DNA from: Curtobacterium flaccumfaciens | GTDB lineage: Bacteria > Actinomycetota > Actinomycetes > Actinomycetales > Microbacteriaceae | DNA length: 64,000 nt | Direction: 5' to 3' | NCBI GenBank assembly: GCA_029689965.1 | Contig: CP121450.1 | Coordinates: 2,728,001-2,792,000, forward strand | In this document: one piece after another, positions 9,618-19,775 of the stretch | Position numbering within the stretch: position 1 is the first letter of the stretch | How the letters are laid out: each line of letters opens with the position of its first letter | The notes under the pieces: model-generated | Told to the model about the DNA's origin: nothing | What the model saw: only the letters and a program-made list of their open reading frames with translations | The model's database searches: none | Translations under genes and position numbers: made by a program

Positions 9618-10057
9618 GCCCGAGCCTCGTCCTCGTCCTCGTCCTCGTGCTTGTACGGGTCGGCGTCGCCGGCGTACTGCGCACCGGCGGACGCGGCGCG
9701 CACCTGTTCGTCGCGCTGCGCGGCCTGCACGAGGAGGTCCTCCATGTGCGCGGAGGTCTCCGGCAGCGCATCGGCGATGAACTCGAGCGACGGGGTCAGC
9801 CGGGCCGTGATGTTCTTGCCGACCTCGCTGCGGAGCATGCCCGTCGCGGCCTTGAGCGCGGCGGCGGAGTCGGCACGCTCCTCGTCGGTGCCGTAGACCG
9901 TGTAGAAGACCGACGCGTGCTGCAGGTCACCGGTCACGCGGACGTCCGTGATGGTCACGAACCCGAGCCGCGGGTCGCGGAGACCCTTGTCGAGCCGACG
10001 TGCGACGACTTCCTTGATGCGGTCCGCCATCTTGCGTGCGCGCTGCGGATCGGCCAT
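9614..10057 (-). CDS. rbfA: 30S ribosome-binding factor A
   Basis: Cold-shock-linked factor needed for late 16S rRNA maturation. From ATG 10057 (MADPQRARKMADRIKEVVAR), with a strong AGGAGG 6 bases upstream, the single KH-like domain includes LRDPRLGFVTITDVRVTGDL and ASVFYTVYGTDEE. Total 147 residues. The C-terminus carries an unusual acidic tail, YKHEDEDEDEARA. It follows infB on the same strand after a strong hairpin. An 18-bp palindrome lies in its leader. Confidence 0.94.
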   Translation of the reverse strand: MADPQRARKMADRIKEVVARRLDKGLRDPRLGFVTITDVRVTGDLQHASVFYTVYGTDEERADSAAALKAATGMLRSEVGKNITARLTPSLEFIADALPETSAHMEDLLVQAAQRDEQVRAASAGAQYAGDADPYKHEDEDEDEARA

Positions 10058-10078
10058 GGGTGCCTCCTGAAGGCGGTG

Positions 10079-10096
10079 GGCGGGACGCGTCCCGCC
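10079..10096. promoter_or_regulatory. 18-bp perfect palindrome in the rbfA leader
   Basis: GGCGGGACG followed immediately by its reverse complement CGTCCCGCC at 10079-10096, about 10 bases upstream of the rbfA ribosome site. It may be an operator or a leader hairpin. No bound protein can be named. Confidence 0.45.
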
Positions 10097-10120
10097 GGTG
10101 GTTCTGCATGGAAAGGGGTC

Positions 10121-10154
10121 GGGCCCCGCCCTCCCGCGAGGGAGGGCGGGGCCC
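10121..10154 (-). terminator. Strong GC hairpin after infB
   Basis: A perfect 15-bp stem, GGGCCCCGCCCTCCC (10121-10135) and its complement (10140-10154), with a GCGA loop, lies 16 bases after the infB stop. It lacks a long T tract, as is usual in Actinobacteria, and may partly insulate rbfA from infB. Confidence 0.75.
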
Positions 10155-10169
10155 AGGGTAGTCACGCGA

Positions 10170-12999
10170 TCAGTCGCGCGGCTTCTCGACGAGCTCGGTG
10201 GTCTCGATCTCGTCGCCGATCTGGATGTCGTTGTACTTGCCCAGACCGATACCGGCCTCGAAGTCCGTGCGGACCTCGGTGACGTCGTCCTTGAAGCGAC
10301 GCAGCGACTCGATGGCCAGGCCGTCGGCGATCACCACTCCCTCGCGGATGACACGCGCCTTGGCGTTGCGCGTGATCGTGCCGGAGCGGACGATGACACC
10401 CGCGATGTTGCCGAACTTCGAGGAACGGAACACCTCGCGGATCTCGGCGACACCCGACTGGACCTCTTCGTACTCGGGCTTGAGCATGCCCTTGAGGGAC
10501 TGCTCGATGTCCTCGAGTGCGTTGTAGATGACCGAGTAGAAGCGCACGTCGATGCCCTCGCGCGCCGCACGCTCGCGGGCCTTGACGTCCGGACGGACGT
10601 TGAAGCCGATGACGATGGCGTTGTCGATCGTGGCCAGGTCGATGTCCGACTCCGTGATCGCGCCCACACCGCGGTGCAGGATGCGGAGCTGGACGCTGTC
10701 GTCGACCTCGATGTCCAGGAGCGACTGCTCGAGTGCCTCGACGGCACCGGAGACGTCACCCTTGATGATGAGGTTGAGCGACTCGACCTTGCCCTCTTCG
10801 AGCGCGCGGGTGAAGTCCTCGAGCGAGATGCGCTTGCGGGCCTTGGCCAGCTGGGCGTTGCGCTCGGCGGCTTCACGCTTCTCGGCGATCTGACGTGCCG
10901 TGCGGTCCTCTTCGGTGACGAGGAACGTGTCACCGGCGCGGGGCACCGAGGACAGACCCTGCACCTGGACCGGACGGCTCGGCGTCGCGGCCTTGACCGC
11001 GTTGCCGTTCTCGTCGGTCATCGCGCGGACGCGGCCGTAGGCCGTCCCCGCCACGATGGCGTCGCCGACGTGCAGCGTGCCGGACTGGATGAGCACGGTC
11101 GCCACCGAACCGCGGCCCTTGTCGAGGCGCGCTTCGATCGCCACACCGCGGGCGTCCTTGTCGGGGTTCGCACGCAGGTCGAGACCGGCGTCGGCGGTGA
11201 GCAGCACGGCGTCCAGGAGGTCCTGGATACCGATGTTCTGACGAGCCGACACGTCGACGAACATGACGTCGCCGCCGTACTCCTCGGCCACCAGGTTGTA
11301 CTCGGTGAGCTGCTGCCGGACCTTCGCCGGGTTCGCGCCCTCCTTGTCGATCTTGTTCACCGCGACCACGATCGGCACACCGGCCGACTGCGCGTGGTTC
11401 AGTGCCTCGATCGTCTGGGGCATGATGCCGTCGTCGGCCGCGACCACCAGGATCGCGATGTCCGTCACCTGCGCACCGCGGGCACGCATGGCCGTGAAGG
11501 CCTCGTGACCCGGGGTGTCGATGAAGGTGATCGGGCGCTCGATGCCCTCGTGCTCGGTGGTGATCTGGTACGCACCGATGTGCTGGGTGATGCCGCCGGC
11601 CTCGCCCTCCACGACCTTCGAGTTGCGGATCGCGTCGAGCAGGCGGGTCTTGCCGTGGTCGACGTGGCCCATGACGGTGACGACCGGCGGGCGCTGCTGC
11701 AGCACGTCGTCGTCCTCGTCCTCGAGCTCGGCCTCGAGGTCGATGTCGAAGCCCTCGAGGAGCTCCTTGTCCTCGTCCTCCGGAGAGACGATCTGGATCT
11801 TGTAGCCCAGTTCCTCGCCGAGGACCTCGAACGTCGCCTCGTCCAGCGACTCGGTCGCGGTCGCCATCTCACCGAGGTGGAACAGCACCGTCACCAGGTT
11901 GCCGGGGCTGGCGTCGATCTTGTCCGCGAAGTCCGAGATGCTCGCACCGCGACGGAGACGGACGACCGTGTTGCCGTCGCCGCGAGGGACCTGCACGCCG
12001 CCGAGCGACGGCGCCTGCCGCATCTCGTACTCGGCGCGCTTCGTCCGCTTCGACTTGCGGGCACGGCTCTTGCCGCCACCGCGACCGAACGCACCAGCGG
12101 TACCGCCACCGGGGCCACGACCGCGGCCACCGCCACCGGCGGGACGCGGGCCGCTGAACGCCGGACGCGGGAAGCCGCCGCCGGCGCCGCCGGCGCCACC
12201 CGGACGACCGCCGGGGCCGCCACGGCCACCGCCCTGGCCCGGGCGCTGCCCGAAGCCGGGGCACGGTTGCCCTGACCGGGACCACCGGGACGCGGGACGC
12301 CCGGACGGGGAGCACCCGGACGCGGCGGAGCCGGACGCGGGATGCCGTTGCCGCCACCGGCACCGCCGGCGGGACGCTGGCCCATGCCCTGGTTGGACGA
12401 GTAGGGGTTGTTGCCCGGACGCGGCGGGCGCGAGCCCATGCCCTGGCTCGACGCGTAGGGGTTGTTGCCGGACGGGCGCCCGGCTTCGGGCCACCGGGCT
12501 TCGGTCCGGCTGCGACGCCCGGCTTCGGCGCGCCGCCGGGCTTGACGGCATCGCCCTTCGCATCGGGCTTGCCACCGGCTGCCTTCTCGGCGGCGGCGGC
12601 CTTCTGCGCGGCCTCGGCCTCGGCCTGCCGCTGGGCGACCGACTTCGGCGCCCCCGGCACGGGAGCCGACGACGCCGCGGGGGTCTCAGCCGGCTGGCCC
12701 TCCGGCGCTGCGGGCGCAGGCGCGGGACGGGCGGGGCCGGGCTTGACGCCACCGGGCTTCGGTGCGGCGCTGCCGGGCTTCGGCGACGCGGAACCGGCCG
12801 CGGGGGCGGTCGCCGCAGCGGGCTTCGACGCCGAGGCGCCGTCGGCCTGCAGCGCAGCGCGGAGCTTGCGTGCGACGGGGGGTTCGACACTGGAGCTCGG
12901 GCCCTTGACGAACTCGCCGAGTTCCTTAAGCTTCTCCATTGCGGTCTTGCTGTCGACACCGAGTTCGGATGCGATCTCGTGTACGCGTGGTTTTGCCAC
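10170..12999 (-). CDS. infB: Translation initiation factor IF-2
   Basis: GTPase that brings fMet-tRNA to the 30S subunit. Starting GTG 12999 ([20 protein letters not shown]) with GAAGGAG upstream, the N-terminal IF2N domain is followed by a long Pro/Gly/Ala/Arg-rich disordered linker with repeated QGMGSRP/QGMGQRP units and a run of [16 protein letters not shown]. The G domain shows [33 protein letters not shown] and [13 protein letters not shown], then domains II-IV ending [10 protein letters not shown]. Two breaks in the GC-rich linker (about 12480 and 12255) are consistent with base loss. About 940 residues when repaired. Confidence 0.95.
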
Positions 13000-13073
13000 T
13001 GTTCTCCTTCACGGGCCCCACCCCGTGAAAGGGGCAGGACTCAATGGATGACGGGTCTCATTCGAGCCGCTCA

Positions 13074-13387
13074 TCAGTTGTCCATAAGCCGTTCAGCCTG
13101 TTCTGTCGTGTCCTGGTGTCCGCCCGACTGCGCGGCTTCGAGGCCGTGCAGGTGGTCGAGCACTGCGGACGTGTCGGGTTCGCGATCCAGCCGGAGCGCC
13201 CGGCGGAACGCCCGGCGCTTGACGGCCAGTTCGTAGGCTTCGACGGTCGGGGTGAGCCATGCTCCCGGCCCGGCATGACTGCCTTCGGATCCGCCACGAC
13301 TCGCCCATCGCTCAGGGCGACGACACGGAGGAGGGAGGATCGGGGAGCGCGACGACGACTGCCGATGCACGTTCTGACGGGGTCCAC
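13074..13387 (-). CDS. ylxR: YlxR family RNA-binding protein (DUF448)
   Basis: Small basic protein of the nusA-infB operon, linked in other bacteria to RNA binding and to RNase P regulation. The start is GTG 13387 (DPVRTCIGSRRRAPRSSLLR) with GGAGGAG upstream. The family hallmark is normally C-[VI]-G-C-R; here the second cysteine position reads Ser (CIGSR). The C-terminal half, GAWLTPTVEAYELAVKRRAF, follows a one-base break near 13265. About 104 residues when repaired, between nusA and infB as expected. Confidence 0.88.
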
Positions 13388-13486
13388 CTTACTCCTCCGT
13401 CCCGACGACCGCGATCCGGCACGCCCGGACCGGACGTGCCACGAGCGAAACCGGGCGGCCCGGGACGCTCGAGGTCACGACGCCCG

Positions 13487-14482
13487 TCAGTCCTCGCCGT
13501 CCAGGATCGAGTCCGGCTGGATGTCGATCCGGGCGCCCGTGAGCTTGGCGGCGAGGCGGGCGTTCTGCCCCTCCTTGCCGATGGCGAGCGACAGCTGGTA
13601 GTCCGGCACGAGGGCGCGGACGGCCTTGGTCGAGGCGTCGAGCACGAACGCGCTCGTCACCTTGGCGGGCGACAGGGCGCTCGCGACGAAGGACGCCAGG
13701 TCGGACGAGTAGTCGACGATGTCGATCTTCTCGGCGCCGAGCTCGGTCGTGACGGCACGGACGCGGGCGCCCAGCTCGCCGATGCACGCACCCTTCGCGT
13801 TCACACCCGGCTCGTTCGCCTTCACGGCGAGCTTCGTGCGGTGCCCGGCCTCACGCGCGAGCGACGTGATCTCGACCACGCCGGACGCGATCTCCGGGAC
13901 CTCGAGCGCGAAGAGCTTGCGGACCAGGCCCGGGTGCGTCCGCGACACCGTGATCTGCGGGCCCTTGGCGCCGCGGCCCACGCTCGTCACGTAGACACGG
14001 ATGCGGGAGCCGTGCTTGTACTCCTCGCCCGGGACCTGCTCCTCGGGCGGCAGGATCGCCTCGACCGTGCCCAGGTCGACGTGCACCATCTTCGGGTTCG
14101 GCCCCTGCTGGATGACGCCGGCGACGATGTCGCCTTCCTTCCCTCGGAACTGGCCGAGGATCTTGTCGTCGCCGATGTCGCGCAGACGCTGGTTGATGAC
14201 CTGCTTCGCCGCGAACGCCGCGATGCGGCCGAAGTCGCTGGGCTGGTCGACGGCCTCGCCGATGACGGTGCCCTCGTCGTCACGCTCGGGGACGTACACC
14301 GAGACCTCGCCCGACTTGCGGTCGAGCTCGACGCGCGCCTGTGGATCGACGGACTCCTCGTTCTCCGCGCGGTGCTTCTGGTACGCGGTCAGGATGGCCT
14401 GTTCGATGATCTGGACGAGTTCGTCGAACGGGATCTCCCGCTCGCGCTCCATGAGTCGCAGGACTGCGAGATCGATCTTCAC
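13487..14482 (-). CDS. nusA: Transcription termination/antitermination factor NusA
   Basis: RNA polymerase-associated factor affecting pausing, termination and antitermination. The 331-residue product starts GTG 14482 (KIDLAVLRLMEREREIPFDE) with GGAGG upstream. It has the N-terminal RNAP-binding domain, an S1 domain (EGDIVAGVIQQGPNPKMVHV), and KH domains with VSRTHPGLVRKLFALEVPEI and LSLAIGKEGQNARLAAKLTG. It ends shortly after the second KH (DSILDGED), the short actinobacterial form without C-terminal acidic repeats. rimP, the usual upstream partner, is not present here. Confidence 0.96.
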   Translation of the reverse strand: MKIDLAVLRLMEREREIPFDELVQIIEQAILTAYQKHRAENEESVDPQARVELDRKSGEVSVYVPERDDEGTVIGEAVDQPSDFGRIAAFAAKQVINQRLRDIGDDKILGQFRGKEGDIVAGVIQQGPNPKMVHVDLGTVEAILPPEEQVPGEEYKHGSRIRVYVTSVGRGAKGPQITVSRTHPGLVRKLFALEVPEIASGVVEITSLAREAGHRTKLAVKANEPGVNAKGACIGELGARVRAVTTELGAEKIDIVDYSSDLASFVASALSPAKVTSAFVLDASTKAVRALVPDYQLSLAIGKEGQNARLAAKLTGARIDIQPDSILDGED

Positions 14483-14784
14483 CGAGGGCCTCCGTATTCA
14501 GATGAGTCACTCCCGCGGATGGAACCACGCGGAAGTCGGCGACCAGACTACCGCACTGCGGCTCGCGGACCCGGCCCGAACGCGGACTGGAGGCGCGTGG
14601 ATTCGCCGCCACGTGCCTCCAGTCCGGTGCTCGTCGCGTCGTCACGCCGCCCTGCCTCCGGAACACCGCAGGACGTGCGAGACGTCGCGAGAATCGGCGG
14701 CGTCGCAGCGCGGGCGCGGCGTCTCGCGAACATCCCGGCGTCTCGCACGCGCGAAGCTCCGCCACTCGCGCGAGGCGCCGCGCG
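14483..14784. repeat. Gene-free region between proS and nusA with two hairpin elements
   Basis: These 302 bases hold no credible gene. The first element is an 18-bp near-perfect hairpin: arms 14583-14600 and 14609-14626, one mismatch that could be G-U in RNA, 8-base loop, carrying the CTGGAGGC motif seen elsewhere in the window. The second is nested inverted repeats, GTGCGAGACG (14675-14684) with CGTCTCGCAC (14739-14748) and an inner TCGCGAG/CTCGCGA pair. These look like REP-type elements or the proS terminator region. rimP would normally lie here. Confidence 0.65.
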
Positions 14785-16537
14785 TCAGATGGCGCGCACC
14801 GCGTCGAGCAGTTCGGCGACCGGGACGTCGCGGCGTTCGCCGCTCGCGCGGTCCCACAGCTCCACGACACCGTCGGCCGCGCCGCGGCCGGCGACGACCA
14901 CGATCGGCATGCCGAGCAGCTCCGCGTCGCGGAGCTTCACACCCGGGGAGACCTTCGGGCGGTCGTCGTACACGACCTCGAACCGCTCACCCTCGAGCTG
15001 TGCGACGAGGGCCGTCGCCAGGTCGTAGGCGACCTCGTCCTTGCCGGTGGCGACCACGTGCACGTCGAACGGCGCGACGTTCTTCGGCCAGACCAGGCCC
15101 TTCTCGTCGTTGTGCGCCTCGGCGAGGATCGCGAGGATGCGCGTCACGCCGATGCCGTACGAGCCCATCGTGACCGTGGCAAGCTTGCCGTTCTCGTCCT
15201 GCACCTTGAGACCCAGGGCCTCGGCGTACTTGCGGCCGAAGCCTGGAACACGTGGCCGATCTCCATGCCGCGCGCGGTCTCGAGCGGACCGGAGCCGTCG
15301 GGAGCGGGGTCCCCGGCGCGGACGTCGGAGACCTCGGCGACGCCGTCGGCCGTGAAGTCGCGGCCCATGACGAGGCCGGAGACGTGCACGCCGCGCTCGT
15401 TCGCACCCGTGATCCACGCGGTGCCGTCGACCACGCGCGGGTCGACGAAGTAGCGGATGCCCGTGGCGCTGTCGGCACCGAGGACCTGCGGGCCGATGTA
15501 GCCCTTGACCAGGCCCCTGTGCTTCCGGAAGTCGTCGTCGCCCGCTGCATCGACCTCGGCCGGGGCGAACGCCACCTCGGCGCGCTTGAGGTCGACGTCG
15601 CGGTCACCGGGCAGCCCGACGACCACGACCTCGCGGGTGCCGTCGAGGTGGGTCAGGGCGAGCACGACGTTCTTCAGGGTGTCGGCGGCGGTCCACGGGG
15701 TGCCCTCGCGCGGGGCGACCTCGTTCGCGTGGGCGACGAGCGTGTCGATCGTGGGGGTGTCCGACGCGGGCAGCAGCACTGACTCGGGCTGCCCCTCGAT
15801 CGGCAGTGCCTCCGGGACCGGGGTGACGTACGCCTCGACGTTGGCCGCGTAGCCGCCGGCACTCCGCACGAAGGTGTCCTCGCCGACGGCGATCGGGTGC
15901 AGGAACTCCTCGGACTTCGAGCCGCCCATGGCACCGGCGTCGGCCTTGACGATCACGTACTCGAGGCCCAGCCGGGCGAAGATCTTCTCGTACGCGTCGC
16001 GCATCACCTGGTAGCTGCGCTCGAGTCCCTCGTCCGTGAGGTCGAACGAGTACGCGTCCTTCATCGTGAACTCGCGGCCGCGCAGGAGTCCGGCGCGAGG
16101 ACGGGCCTCGTCGCGGTACTTGTCCTGGATCTGGAACAGCGTCACCGGCAGGTCCTTGTACGAGCTGTACAGGTCCTTCACGAGGAGCGCGAACATCTCC
16201 TCGTGGGTGGGGCGAGCAGGTAGTCGGCGCCCTTGCGGTCCTGCAGGCGGAACATGCCGTCGCCGTACTCGGTCCAGCGGTTCGTCGCCTCGTACGGCTC
16301 GCGCGGGAGCAGCGCGGGCAGCAGGACCTCCTGAGCGCCGGCGGCGACCATCTCCTCGCGGATGACGTCCTCGATCTTCGCGCGGACGCGGAGACCGAGC
16401 GGCAGCCACGCGAAGATCCCCGGCGACTGGCGACGGACGTAGCCGGCGCGGACGAGCAGCTTGTGGCTCGTCACCTCGGCGTCGGAGGGGTCGTCGCGGA
16501 GCGTACGGAGGAACAGATGCGAAAGCCGTGTGACCAC
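14785..16537 (-). CDS. proS: Prolyl-tRNA synthetase
   Basis: Class II synthetase charging tRNA-Pro. Start GTG 16537 ([20 protein letters not shown]). Motifs: [20 protein letters not shown], motif 2-type [20 protein letters not shown] followed by [11 protein letters not shown], the editing-type insertion domain (residues roughly 230-400, bacterial long form), motif 3 [19 protein letters not shown], and an anticodon-binding domain ending [13 protein letters not shown]. Breaks near 16210 (CCCC needs a fifth C, restoring LLAPTHEEMF) and near 15243 each need one base. About 584 residues when repaired. Confidence 0.94.
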
Positions 16538-16584
16538 GGGGCAAGCCTAGCGGCGCGCAGCCGGCGGGCGGCGCGCGGGCTCTG

Positions 16585-17747
16585 CTACGCGGTGGTGATG
16601 ACCTCGGGCTTGCCGGTGGCGGCCGCCGGGCCCATCTCGTCGGCGATGCGGTTCGCCTCGGCGATGAGGGTCTCGACGATCTCGCTCTCGGGCACGGTCT
16701 TGATGACCTGACCCTTGACGAAGATCTGACCCTTGCCGTTGCCCGACGCGACGCCCAGGTCGGCCTCCCGCGCCTCGCCCGGCCCGTTCACGACACAGCC
16801 CATGACCGCGACGCGGAGCGGCACGGTCATGCCCTCCAGTCCCTTCGTCACGTCGTTCGCGAGCTGGTAGACGTCGACCTGCGCACGGCCGCAGCTCGGG
16901 CAGGAGACGATCTCGAGCTTGCGCTCACGGAGGTTCAGCGACTGCAGGATCTGCAGGCCGACCTTGACCTCTTGTGCGGGCGGCGCGGAGAGCGACACGC
17001 GGATGGTGTCGCCGATCCCCTCGGACAGCAGGATGCCGAAGGCCGTCGCACTCTTGATCGTGCCCTGGAACTCCGGCCCGGCCTCGGTCACGCCGAGGTG
17101 CAGCGGCCAGTCCCCGCCGCGGCGAGCTGCCGGTAGGCCTTCACCATCACGATCGGGTCGTTGTGCTTCACCGAGATCTTGAAGTCGTGGAAGTCGTGCT
17201 CCTCGAAGAGACTGGCTTCCCACACCGCGGACTCGACCAGGGCTTCCGGGGTCGCCTTGCCGTACTTCTGCAGCAGGCTCGGCTCGAGCGACCCCGCGTT
17301 GACGCCGATGCGGAGCGAGACCCCGGCGTCCTTCGCGGCGCGGGCGATCGCACCGACCTGGTCGTCGAACTTCCGGATGTTGCCCGGGTTGACACGGACC
17401 GCGGCGCACCCGGCGTCGATCGCCTGGAACACGTACTTGGGCTGGAAGTGGATGTCCGCGATGACCGGGATCTGCGACTTCTTCGCGATGATCGGCAGTG
17501 CGTCTGCGTCGTCCTGACTCGGCACGGCCACCCGGACGATGTCGCAGCCGGACGCCGTCAGCTCGGCGATCTGCTGCAGCGTCGCGTTGATGTTGGTCGT
17601 CGGCGTCGTCGTCATCGACTGGACCGAGACCGGCGCGTCGCCGCCCACCAGCACCTTGCCGACCCGGATCTGCCGGGACTTGCGGCGCGGGGCGAGGGTT
17701 TCCGGGGCTTTCGGCAGACCGAGGTTCACTGCAGGCACGAGGTGCAC
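16585..17747 (-). CDS. ispG: 4-hydroxy-3-methylbut-2-enyl diphosphate synthase (flavodoxin)
   Basis: Iron-sulfur enzyme of the MEP isoprenoid pathway. It contains [60 protein letters not shown], and the cluster ligands CPSCGR and [16 protein letters not shown]. One break near 17115 needs a G in GCGGGG (restores [16 protein letters not shown]). Three in-frame GTG codons (17747, 17735, 17729) could start it; I give the longest. It is in the pathway neighbourhood of dxr, separated by a hydrolase/permease pair and rip1. Confidence 0.93.
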
Positions 17748-17776
17748 TCTACGCGCTCGGCCGGTCGCCCTCCTGA

Positions 17777-18311
17777 TCAGACGACCGTGATCAGGGGACC
17801 GTAGAGACGCATCGCCGCGAGCGCCCGCTCGTGGTCCTCGTCACTCGCGCCGGCGCACGCGTCCGCCACGACCGTCACCGTGGCACCGGCGTCCGCGGCG
17901 GCGAGGGCGGTCGACAGCACGCAACAGTCGGTCGAGACCCCGGTCAGCACCAGGTGCGGGTGGTCACCGGTGACGGCCGGGAGGCTCGTACCCCACTTGC
18001 CGAAGGTCGTCGCGGTGACGACGGGGTCGCCCGGTCGGCCGCGGCGGTCCGGAAGGGCTCCGTCAGGTCCCAGAGCGGAGCCGTGTCCGGGACGAGGGCG
18101 AACGGCCAGTCGCGGTAGTACGGGATCCACGCGCCCTGCGGGGCTCCGGTGCGACGAAGCGGGTGAACACGGTTCGCCCGGTGAACTGCGGGAGCAGCCG
18201 CTCGATGCCGGCCGCGGCGTGGTCGTAGCGTGGAGCGGCCCAGGGGCTGTCGCCCGTGAAGACCTGCTGCATGTCGATGACGACGAGCCAGGCGTCGTCC
18301 GGCAGGCTCAT
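17777..18311 (-). CDS. Isochorismatase-family cysteine hydrolase
   Basis: Small alpha/beta hydrolase of the isochorismatase/nicotinamidase superfamily. The catalytic triad is visible: Asp in [13 protein letters not shown] (about residue 13), Lys in [10 protein letters not shown] and Cys in [17 protein letters not shown]. Two breaks (about 18147 and 18028) each need one base. The ATG at 18311 overlaps the stop of the NCS1 permease (ATGA), so the two are co-translated and the substrate is probably what the permease imports, for example a nucleobase or cyclic-amide breakdown product. The exact substrate cannot be called. Confidence 0.85.
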
Positions 18312-19751
18312 GCCCTCTCCTGGCGCCGGACGGAGCCGCGCGCGGAGAGCAGGGTGCCGAGGAACCCGACGACGAGGGCGACCAGGACGCCGAGGTTGGC
18401 GTACGCCCAGGCGCCGTCACGGCCGCCGAGCCCGAACGGTTCCAGCAGGTAGCCCTGCCAGTTGAGCCACGCGGGCACACCGTACGTGTTCGTGACGAGC
18501 CCCCAGCCCAGCCCGGTGCCGACCACCACGAGCGCGATGGCGCCCCATCGGACGTCGCCGTACCGGCCCCGGGGGTCGTCGAGCTCGCCGTCGGCGTAGG
18601 CACGACGGCGCAGCAGCACGTCGGCCACGAACACCCCGCACCACCCCGCGACCGGCACACCGAGGGTGACGAGGAACGCCTGGAACGGCGAGATGAAGTC
18701 CTTCGCGAAGAACACCACGTAGATCGCCCCCGCGACCATGACGACCCGTCCACACCGGCGGCGACCGGCCGCGGGATCCGGATGCCCGCGCTCAGCAGCG
18801 CCAGGCCCGAGGAGTAGATGTCCAGCACGGCGCCGCCGACGAGCCCGAGCACCGCGACGAGGGCGAAGGGGATGAGGAACCACACCGGCAGGACCGTGGT
18901 GAGGGCACCGATCGGGTCCGCGCCGATGGCGGCGCTGAGGTCCTTCGAGGAGCCGGCGAGCAGCACGCCGAACACGACGAGGATCACCGGTGCCAGTCCC
19001 CCTCCGAACGTGGTCCACCACACGACGCCCCCGGTGGAGGAAGAACGCGGCAGGTACCGCGAGTAGTCGGCCGCGGCGTTCACCCAGCCGAGTCCGAAGC
19101 CGGTCATCACGAGGACGAGCGCGCCGATCACGTTCTGGGCGCTGCCGGACGGCAGGTCGGCGACGGCGCCGAGGTCGATCGACGGCACCGCGAGCACGAC
19201 GTACACGACCGTGAGGACGCCGGTGACCACCGTGATCCAGGTCTGCAGACGCATGATGACGTCGAACCCGGCGATCCCGCCCCGATCACCAGCGCCGCGA
19301 CGACGACGAGGGCGACGAGCTTCGCGACGACACCGTCGTCCCAGCCGAGCTCGCGGAAGACCGTCGACGTCGCGAGGACGGCGAGAGCCGCCAGCGAGGT
19401 CTCCCAGCCGACCGTGAGGACCCAGCTGAGGAAGGAGGGCAGCCGGTTCCCCCGGACACCGAACGCCGCGCGGCTGAGCACCATCGTCGGCGCCGAACCC
19501 CGCTTGCCGGCGATCGCGACGACGCCGCAGAGCAGGAACGAGAACGCGACGCCGATCACCGAGACGACGGTCGCCTGCCAGAACGAGATGCCGAAACCGA
19601 GCACGAACGAGCCGTAGCTCAGCCCGAGCACCGAGATGTTCGCCGCGAACCACGGCCAGAACAGGCCACGCGGGCGACCCTTCCGGTCGGACTCGGCGAT
19701 CACGTCGATGCCCTGACGCTCGACGGCGCGGACCTCGGGCGCTGTGCTCAT
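18308..19751 (-). CDS. NCS1-type cytosine/purine permease
   Basis: Predicted 12-helix secondary transporter. Starts ATG 19751 (MSTAPEVRAVERQGIDVIAE). Helix 1 region GLFWPWFAANISVLGLSYGS and APTMVLSRAAFGVRGNRLPS match the NCS1 nucleobase:cation symporter family, followed by VNAAADYSRYLPRSSSTGGV. The C-terminus is [14 protein letters not shown]. Breaks near 19280 and 18748 each need one base. Coupled by a 4-base overlap to the downstream cysteine hydrolase. The pair sits inside the otherwise conserved ispG-rip1-dxr neighbourhood. Confidence 0.86.
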
Positions 19752-19775
19752 GCGCCGAGCGTAGTGCTCCCGGGC

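Noticed and set aside
10098-12275. Long plus-strand open frames over infB, the giant Ig gene, rho and the ATP synthase genes
   Set aside because: They are antisense shadows typical of high-GC DNA. Their products lack domains, while the minus-strand genes are clearly recognisable.
10170-12999. Programmed frameshifting in the infB linker
   Set aside because: The breaks fall in long G/C-rich repeats, like the breaks in dozens of unrelated genes here. There is no slippery heptamer with a conserved structure.
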